Shown one piece after another: positions 35,886 to 64,000 of a stretch of DNA of 64,000 bases. Position 1 is the stretch's first letter. Each line of letters opens with the position of its first letter. The notes beneath the pieces were generated by a model. It did not search any database. It was not told the DNA's origin and saw only the letters and a program-made list of their open reading frames with translations. The position numbers and the translations under genes are program-made. The DNA is from Strigops habroptila (Eukaryota > Chordata > Aves > Psittaciformes > Psittacidae), in contig NC_046358.1 of NCBI RefSeq assembly GCF_004027225.2, forward strand, positions 1,895,180-1,959,179. Reading direction: 5' to 3'.

Positions 35886-36758
35886 CTCCGCACCTCTGTG
35901 ACCGTGGCAATGCCTTAAACAACGGGTGTCTGAGCTCACGGTCCCCACACGCCGCTCCGGGACCGTGTCTCACCCACCTCCCGCCCCACGGCTCCGTGGG
36001 GCGGCCGCTGTGGGGCAGGACGGGGCCGTCCCCCGCCCCGGGCCGAGACAGAAATAGCCCTTGCTGAAGGCAGATGCAAATCCTCAGGCAAATGAGCTCA
36101 GCCCCACGCTTGGAGCCCCACAGGCGGAGGGCAGGACCCTGCTGGGGTGGTACACAGCGCAGGTAGCATGTGGGGTGCTGCCTATAGGTCCCCCCCCCTA
36201 GATCGCTGCGGGGTGAAGGGTGGTGCAGAGCGAGCAGGAGGGTGCTGAGGCTGCCAGGATTAGGGTCAGGGGGGTATGGGAGAGGCGCCTTGCTCCTAAG
36301 TGGGGTGAGCCCTATAGTGGGGATGGGGCTTACCCCAATTAGGGTGCAGCTTGGGGGGATTAAGGTGCAGGGGGGGGTGTTGGGGAGAGGTGGAAGGGGT
36401 TTGGGTGCAGGTTTGGGGGTGTGGAGAGGGTGTAAGTGTGTGTGAGAGGGAGGGGATCACAGCAGTGGGGTCCTGAGGACAATATAGGGGGGTATAGGAG
36501 AGACCTGACCCCCTGTGACACCCTTACTGCTGTCCCCTGGGAAGTGGGGTGCAGCCCATGGACCTGGCTCTATAGGGGCTGGTCTCACCCTGCATGTCCA
36601 TATCCACCCGGCTCCAGCCCTGGCATCATTCCCTATGCGGGCAGCAGCTGGGCTGGAGCCACCCCTCCTCAGTTCCCCTTTCAGCTTAGCTCCTCCCCGG
36701 GGGTGTCCATCCAGAGTCCCAACACCAGAGGCTGAACCAGTGTCTTGCTCTTCCTTAG
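35886..36758 (+). other. CYB561A3: CYB561A3 first intron, remainder
   Basis: About 870 bases of unique GC-rich intron up to the acceptor at 36757-36758. No LINE or conserved frame is seen. Confidence 0.6.
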
Positions 36759-36780
36759 GTGCCACCACCCCGTCGTGGAG

Positions 36781-37951
36781 ATGCTGGATCTGCCCTTCCT
36801 GCCTTTCTGCATCTTCCTGGGGCTCTTGGGCTTTGTGTGCGTGGCCTTTGTGAGCGCCTGGTGCCAGTACTGGCGCGGCGGCTTCGCTTGGGATGGCAGC
36901 ACCCAAATGTTCAACTGGCACCCGGTGCTGATGGTGACGGGCATGGTGGTGCTTTACGGTGCAGGTGAGTGTCATACGGAGCATGGTGTGGACCCAGCAC
37001 GGCTCCTTCCTGACCTTCTCATCCCACAGCATCCCTGGTTTATCGCCTGCCCTCATCCTGGAGTGGTCCCAAGCTGCCCTGGAAGGTGCTGCACAGCTCC
37101 CTGGCTCTGGCAGCCTTCATCCTGGCAGTGCTGGGCTTGGTGGCTGTCTTCCGCTTCCACAACGACCATGGGACACCCAACATGTACTCACTGCATAGCT
37201 GGCTGGGTTTGGCCACCATCCTGCTCTTCTCCTGTCAGGTGGGTGCTGGCCCTGCTCCCTGCATCCCAGCTCCATGTGCTCCTCATCCTCACTTCCCTCC
37301 CCACAGTGGCTGATGGGGTTCAGCACCTTCCTGCTGCCCTGGGCTCCTGCCTGGCTCCGTGGCCTCTACAAGCCCATCCATGTCTTCTTTGGCTCCACCA
37401 TCCTGCTGCTGGCTGTGGCTTCGTGTGTGTCAGGCATCAACGAGAAGCTCTTCTTCAGCCTGTGAGCATCGGGGTGGCGTGGGGGGAGCTCTTGCAGGAA
37501 GGGGGGGGTTTGGGCTCAAAGAGTGAAACCGAGCACTGGGTGCAAAGGGAAGTGGGTGATTCCCCGCTCAGCTCCCTGCTGCAGGGGTTGTGTGGGGTTA
37601 GAGTGGAAGGTTGGGCACATCCAGGAGAACTTCGGGCTCCTTTTCTCCCAAGGAAGAACGGGACAACGCAGTACAAGCTCCTCCCTGCTGAAGCTGTCTT
37701 TGCCAACACCCTGGGGCTCCTCATCCTGCTCTTTGGGGTGCTGGTGCTGGGTGCCCTGGCCAGGCCGAGCTGGAAGCGCCCTGATGCTGACTCCCTGGAC
37801 TCCTGCCAGGTACCAGCCCCACTGTGGGGTGTGGGGTGGCTTTGGGGGTCCTGCTTCCCATCACAGCCCTCTCTGGGCTGTCCCTGTGTGGGGAGGGATG
37901 TGGGGCTCACCCGTGGTCTCCCCACAGCCACTGCTCGCCGACGAGCGCTGA
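36781..37951 (+). CDS. CYB561A3: Lysosomal cytochrome b561 ferric reductase (LCYTB)
   Basis: Six-helix di-haem protein of late endosomes and lysosomes that moves electrons from cytosolic ascorbate to reduce luminal Fe3+. Coding exons 36781-36964, 37030-37238, 37307-37461, 37653-37809 and 37928-37951 join in phase to 242 residues, the human length. Haem-binding and core motifs: QYWRGGFAWDG, MFNWHPVLM, LPWKVLHSSLAL, YSLHSWLGL and KPIHVFFGS; all four core histidines (NWHP, LHSS, LHSW, PIHV) are present. The C-terminus is QPLLADER. ATG at 36781 aligns with the human start. An upstream ATG at 35647 stays in frame if the GTACGG donor (35679) is used, adding 18 residues. Confidence 0.95.
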
Positions 37952-37964
37952 TGCCAATGGAGCA

Positions 37965-38295
37965 GCCAAGGTCTGTCCCTGCTATTCCCGGGATACCAGC
38001 TCTGAGCTCTTGGATCCCATCGCTTCCCTGCCTGCACTGCTGGAGCAGCTGAGGTCTATCCCTGCCATTCCCGAGCTCTTGGATCCCATCGCTTCCCTGC
38101 CTGCACTGCTGGAGCAGCTGAGGTCTATCCCTGCCATTCCCGAGCTCTTGGATCCCATCGCTTCCCTGCCTGCACTGCTGGAGCAGCTGAGGTCTATCCC
38201 TGCCATTCCCGAGCTCTTGGATCCCATCGCTTCCCTGCCTGCACTCCTGGAGCAGCCGAGATCTATCCCTGCCATTCCCGGGATACCAGCCCCAA
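37965..38295. repeat. 69-base tandem repeat in the CYB561A3 3'UTR
   Basis: Four near-identical 69-base units built on GAGCTCTTGGATCCCATCGC and GCACTGCTGGAGCAGCTGAG, with partial units at the ends. The period is divisible by three, so one frame reads as a clean 23-residue repeat with the core LLDPIASLPALLEQLRSIPA. The CYB561A3 stop lies just before it, in another frame. Confidence 0.95.
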
Positions 38296-38755
38296 GCTTT
38301 GGATCCCATCGCTTCCCTTCCTGGTCGTGGCTGTCACCTTGTCCTCACCCAGGATCCTGCACCCAGTGCTCATCTATCCATGAGGAAACGTGCTCAGCTC
38401 CCTCACAGCAGATGCTGCTGCCATGAGGACATCTCTCTGCCTCCTTTGGGGCCTGGTGTTGGCCTCCTGCCTGCCATAGGATGAGAGCATCCCCAGGGGG
38501 ATGCTCCTGCCTGCATCCTCCTGCTTCCATGCGCCAGCTCCTGCTGCCTGGAATCTCCTGCCTGGACTTTGTTCTGCTCCAAACCAGCCGCCATCCCTCA
38601 ACGCAGCACCCGGAGCTGGCAGAAGCAGCTGGAGGAGCACCCATGTGCCTGGTGGGGATGGAGGGGACCCTCACACCGTGCCTTGCCCTCCATCTGGGTG
38701 CCTCTCCCTCCACCCCACGGAGCCAAGAAGCCTCTCAGGGCCCTCATGGACACGT

Positions 38756-38761
38756 AATAAA
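38756..38761 (+). promoter_or_regulatory. CYB561A3: Polyadenylation signal of CYB561A3
   Basis: AATAAA about 800 bases past the stop, after the 69-base repeat; likely end near 38780. Confidence 0.75.
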
Positions 38762-38780
38762 CCACTGGCTTCTGCAGTGC

Positions 38781-39094
38781 TCCTGCATCCGCATCCCTGG
38801 GGACAAAGTGGGGCCGCAGGAGCAGGGATGGGTGCCCAAGGAGCAGATCCTGGTGCTGGCCCCCATCCCCTGCTTCTTCTTTCTGCCTTTCCCCCAAGCC
38901 TCCTCCAAGCCCCGTGCCTGGGACCATGTGAGCCCTGTGGTTTCCCTGGTGCTGAGCTCACGGCCAGCCCAGAACCTTCCTTCCTTAGTCACGAGGAAGC
39001 ACAGGATCCGTGCTCCCCTTCCCCATCGCATCCTGCTGCATCCCCACCGCCCCATCCCTCTCCCAAGGGATGGACGCTCCGGAGCAGCTTTAGC
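38781..39094. other. Short spacer between convergent CYB561A3 and TKFC
   Basis: About 310 bases of unique DNA between two inferred poly(A) sites; no feature seen. Confidence 0.6.
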
Positions 39095-39108
39095 TAGGAC
39101 CACAAAGG

Positions 39109-39114
39109 TTTATT
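39109..39114 (-). promoter_or_regulatory. TKFC: Polyadenylation signal of TKFC
   Basis: TTTATT on + (AATAAA on minus), about 42 bases past the TKFC stop; a very short 3'UTR. Confidence 0.85.
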
Positions 39115-39155
39115 GGGGATCCAGGGGGGGTCAGAAGTGAGGTGCAGCCCCCCCC

Positions 39156-43276
<4,121 letters not shown>

Positions 43277-43284
43277 GTGGCAGC

Positions 43285-43330
43285 GTGGTGCTGGTGGTGG
43301 TGGTGCTGGTGGTGGTGGTGGTGGTGGATC
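43285..43330. repeat. (GGT)n microsatellite
   Basis: GGTGGTGGTGCTGGTGGTGG-type run, about 10 bases upstream of the TKFC start codon. Confidence 0.9.
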
Positions 43331-43494
43331 CCTCGCAGCTGCAGCTCAGAGTCCAAGCCGGCGGGGCTGCGGCAGGGCAAGGTCCGCTGCCCTGCTCGGG
43401 GTGGCCTGGCACGGGGACAGCAGGAGCAGGGTGGCATGGGCAGCGCCTGATCAGGGAGACGGGTTCAGGGTGTTCCTAAACGGGAATAACCTCT

Positions 43495-44450
43495 GGGATG
43501 GGGGATCAGGATGGGAATAACCCCCAAAGCAGGGACTTCAACCTGGGGGAGGGACAAGTCCTACAGCAAGGACACTCCTATGGGGATGGGACCAGGATGG
43601 GAGCACCCCCAAAGCAAGGACCCCAGCCTGGGGTGGAGGATAAGGGGGGACAAGCCCTACGGCAGGGAACCCCATATCATGGTGGGGACCAAGGTGGGAG
43701 CACCCCCAAAGCAGGGACCCCAGCCTGGGGTGGAGGATAAGGGGGGACAAGTCCCACAGCAGCCCCACACCCATATCATGGTGATGACCAAGGTGGGAGC
43801 ACCCACCCCAAAGCAGGGACCCCCTCAATGGGGATGGGGACCTGGGGAGCAGGATGGGAGCATCCCCAAAGCAAGGACCCCATCCTGGGTTGGGGGACAA
43901 GTCCTACAGCGGGACCCCCATATGGGGTGGGGACCAGGGTGGGAGCACCCCCAAAGAAGGGATCACATCCTGGGGTAGAGGACATGGGGGGACAAGTCCT
44001 ACAGCGGGGACCTTCTTCTAGCATGGGGGACTGGGGTGGGAGTACCCCCCCCCCCCAAAACAGGGACCCATTCATGGGGTTGGGGGGGACCAGGATGGGA
44101 GCACCCCTAAAGAAGGGACCCCGTCCTGGGGTAGAGGACATGGGGGGACAAGTCCTACAGCAGGGACCCCCTTATGGGATTGGGACCAGGATGGAAGCAC
44201 CCCCAAAAGCAAGGACCCCATCCTGGGGTAGGGCAGGACCAGGATGGGAGCCCCCCCCGAGCAGTTACCCCCTCCTATGTTAAAGGGGAGCATCCCCGAG
44301 CAGGACCCCCCTCCTGGGGCAGAGAGGAAAGGGGGGACCCTGTCCCTTTGGAAGCGTGGTCCAGCGTGGATGCACCCCCAAAGCAGGGACCCCCTTTATG
44401 GGGTGATGGGAGGACCAGGGTGGATGCTCCCCCCACCAGGGACCTCCTCC
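43495..44450. repeat. Long-unit minisatellite between TKFC and DDB1
   Basis: About ten imperfect units of roughly 80-110 bases with GGGGACAAGTCCTACAGC, GACCAGGATGGGAGCACCCC and CAAAGCAGGGACCCC. It separates the TKFC start from the DDB1 promoter. It gives several false glycine/proline-rich frames. Confidence 0.93.
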
Positions 44451-44559
44451 CCAGCGGGACCCCCCTCTCGATGTGTGTGTGTTGGGGGGGGTCCACCCCA
44501 GATGGATCCATCCCCTATGGATCCATCCATCCCAAACGGATCCATCCCCTATGGATCCA

Positions 44560-44788
44560 TCCCCACCAGCGCTCAGCGCTCCGCCAGCTTCCGTCTCGTC
44601 TGCTCCCCGGGGTCCTCCAAACGGCCTAGAGCGGCCCCGCGCGGACCACTTCCGCTAACGTCACGGCGGCGGGCGGAAGCGGCGGAGAGGCCGCGCCAGG
44701 CCCCGCTCCCGGTGCGCGGCCCCGCTCCAGCGCCCCGGCCCTGCCCCGGTGCCCGGCCCGGCCCTGCCGGCCCCCGCCCGCCGCCAGC
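44560..44788 (+). promoter_or_regulatory. DDB1: DDB1 CpG promoter
   Basis: CpG-rich DNA just 5' of DDB1. ETS-type site ACTTCCG at 44648-44654, CRE half-site ACGTCA at 44658-44663, and GGCGGAAGCGG downstream, with no TATA box. In mammals TKFC and DDB1 are divergent neighbours, so an untranslated TKFC first exon may also start here. Confidence 0.6.
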
Positions 44789-62407
<17,619 letters not shown>

Positions 62408-62947
62408 CAGGATTCGGGCTCATTCCCAACCACCTTCCTCCACGGAGAGCAAAGGAATCTTCCCCCCCTGCACCAAACACCAGCCGTGGTGGCCCAAGGG
62501 GACCTGGGGGAAGGAGGCTCTGGAGGGGAACCAGCTTGTTTGAGGGGTGTTCCTCAGGCACCACATCATCTCCTGCCTGGATTTAGGAATCCTGTGGACT
62601 TTGCTGACCCAGAACTGGTCGCTCTGCTTGGGATGATGTGGTGCCTTTGCCTGGATTCACTCTTCACTGTTGTCTTTAGTATCTTCTTTCCTTCTTTCAG
62701 TTTTGCTTTGGATTCTTACGGATTCGTTGGGATTTCTTTGGAAGAGGAAGCGAAGCTGCCTCGGGGGTGAGGGCTGGAGGAGGCGTCTGGGGTGGCTGAG
62801 ACACGGAGCAGGAGGATTCTTCTCCATCCAAGTGCTGCAGCCGAGCAAGGACGCTCCTCTCTCCACAGGATCTGTGGCTCACTCAGGGAGGGAAGTTCTG
62901 GGAAGCTCTGGGAAGCTCGAGCAGTTGGTGGTTTCTGAGTTTTACCA

Positions 62948-62953
62948 AATAAA
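62948..62953 (+). promoter_or_regulatory. DDB1: Polyadenylation signal of DDB1
   Basis: AATAAA in ACCAAATAAAGTAGTCC, about 540 bases past the stop; end near 62970. Confidence 0.85.
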
Positions 62954-62970
62954 GTAGTCCAAGAGGAAAG

Positions 62971-64000
62971 GTCTGGCTCCTGGCACCCGGCTCCTCATCC
63001 TCCCTGCAGGGGTGGCACCCGCTGTGCAGAGCCAGAGGGATTCCCCATTCCCACTCCAGGGGAGTTTTCCCTACATTTAGGCACTATTCCATGCGTTCCT
63101 GTCCCTGGAGCAGCACGTCTTGGAAGCTGGTGGACTGTGGAAGCACCCATCGTGGAAGCACCCATCCTGGCAGCAGCCACCAGTAGTGGAGTGGATGGGA
63201 GACAAAGCTTTCTTCTCCAACAGCCTTTTCCTTGTGTTCAGCCCACATCCCTATGGATCTGGGGGCTCAGGGTGTGATTTCAGCCTCTCATCCTGCATCA
63301 TCCCACTCTGGCTGCTCATTACCCTGTGTTCTTGCTCCTTGTGACCCTGAGCTGAGCCTGACGCCGATGGAGACTCATCCTCTGCTCCACCACCTTCATC
63401 CCATGGGGAAGAGGGAGCAGAGCCGGCTCTGCTGCTCCTGCCCTCCTCTTCCTCGCAGAGGGACTCTTCATCAGGGACTATAGTGGTAGGACAAGGGGTG
63501 ATGGGTTCAAACTGAAACAGGGGCAGTTCAGGTTGGAGATAAGGCTCTAAGGAAGAAGCTCTTCCCTGTGAGGGTGCTGAGGCGCTGGCACAGGGTGCCC
63601 AGAGAAGCTGTGGCTGCCCCATCCCTGGCAGTGTTCAAGGCCAGGTTGGACACAGGGGCTTGGAGCAACCTGCTCTAGTGGAAGGTGTCCCTGCCCAGGG
63701 CAGGGGGTTGGAACTGGAGGAGCTTTAAGCTCCCTTCATCCCAAACCATTCCATGAGTGATTCCTCAGGTGTTACCCTGCACCTCTCCATGTCTCTGTGT
63801 CCACTGGATTTCACCCAGTGTGCGATCCCCATCCACAACCCCTCACGTTAAGATCCCCATATCCCATCCTGGGCAGGTTTTCCCTAAATCCCTCCCTCCA
63901 GCAGCACTTTTCCAGCAGCACGAGGTGGGCAGCATCCTGCATCCCAACAGTTGGGTTTCCTCTCCCTGTTTCCTGGCAGGAGCAGGCTGTATTTGGGCAT
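62971..64000. other. Intergenic DNA downstream of DDB1
   Basis: About 1 kb to the window edge: unique sequence with one CR1 copy (63455-63760). I see no start of the next gene. Confidence 0.6.
63455..63760 (+). repeat. CR1 LINE copy downstream of DDB1
   Basis: GAGGGACTCTTCATCAGGGA through CCCAAACCATTCCATGAGTG; about 305 bases. Confidence 0.92.

Overview
This is vertebrate nuclear DNA, almost certainly from a bird. The genes are intron-bearing and compact. The interspersed repeats are nearly all CR1 LINEs with the avian-style 3' tail, and there are many GC-rich minisatellites and CpG-rich promoters. I cannot name the species from sequence alone. The gene order (SYT7, LRRC10B, SAXO4, SDHAF2, CPSF7, TMEM216, TMEM138, CYB561A3, TKFC, DDB1) is that of human 11q12.2, with every relative orientation kept.

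Layout. 1-5315: the 3' part of SYT7 (+), cut by the window edge. 7885-9515: LRRC10B (-), a single coding exon. 10915-13560: SAXO4/PPP1R32 (-), nine coding exons. 13940-16984: SDHAF2 (-), head-to-head across a CpG-rich promoter with CPSF7 (+, 17000-28915). 29880-31631: TMEM216 (-). 31945-35535: TMEM138 (-), head-to-tail with TMEM216 and head-to-head with CYB561A3 (+, 35640-38780). 39095-43276: TKFC (-), seventeen coding exons. 44789-62970: DDB1 (+), 27 coding exons giving 1140 residues. I placed exon joins by splice sites, phase and recalled vertebrate orthologues. Joined lengths: SAXO4 333, TMEM216 141, TMEM138 162, CYB561A3 242, TKFC 576, DDB1 1140.

Functionally this is a housekeeping and cilium neighbourhood. 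TMEM216 and TMEM138 are ciliary transition-zone/vesicle proteins, SAXO4 is axonemal, and LRRC10B carries an RFX X-box-like promoter site. SDHAF2 (complex II assembly), CPSF7 (pre-mRNA 3' processing), CYB561A3 (lysosomal ferric reductase), TKFC (triose/DHA kinase) and DDB1 (CUL4 ubiquitin ligase adaptor) are broadly expressed.

Most notable observations: (1) TMEM138 and TMEM216, unrelated in protein sequence, share a near-identical promoter/first-exon module of about 34 bp containing an RFX X-box-like site, a YY1-like ATG and a 5' splice site at the same 13-nt spacing; (2) a textbook U12-type AT-AC intron in DDB1; (3) three single-base frame breaks in otherwise intact SDHAF2 and CPSF7, two of them in homopolymers, best read as assembly errors; (4) strongly strand-biased G-rich minisatellites in first introns. 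I found no complete novel system, no CRISPR, no retrovirus-like element and no convincing RNA gene.
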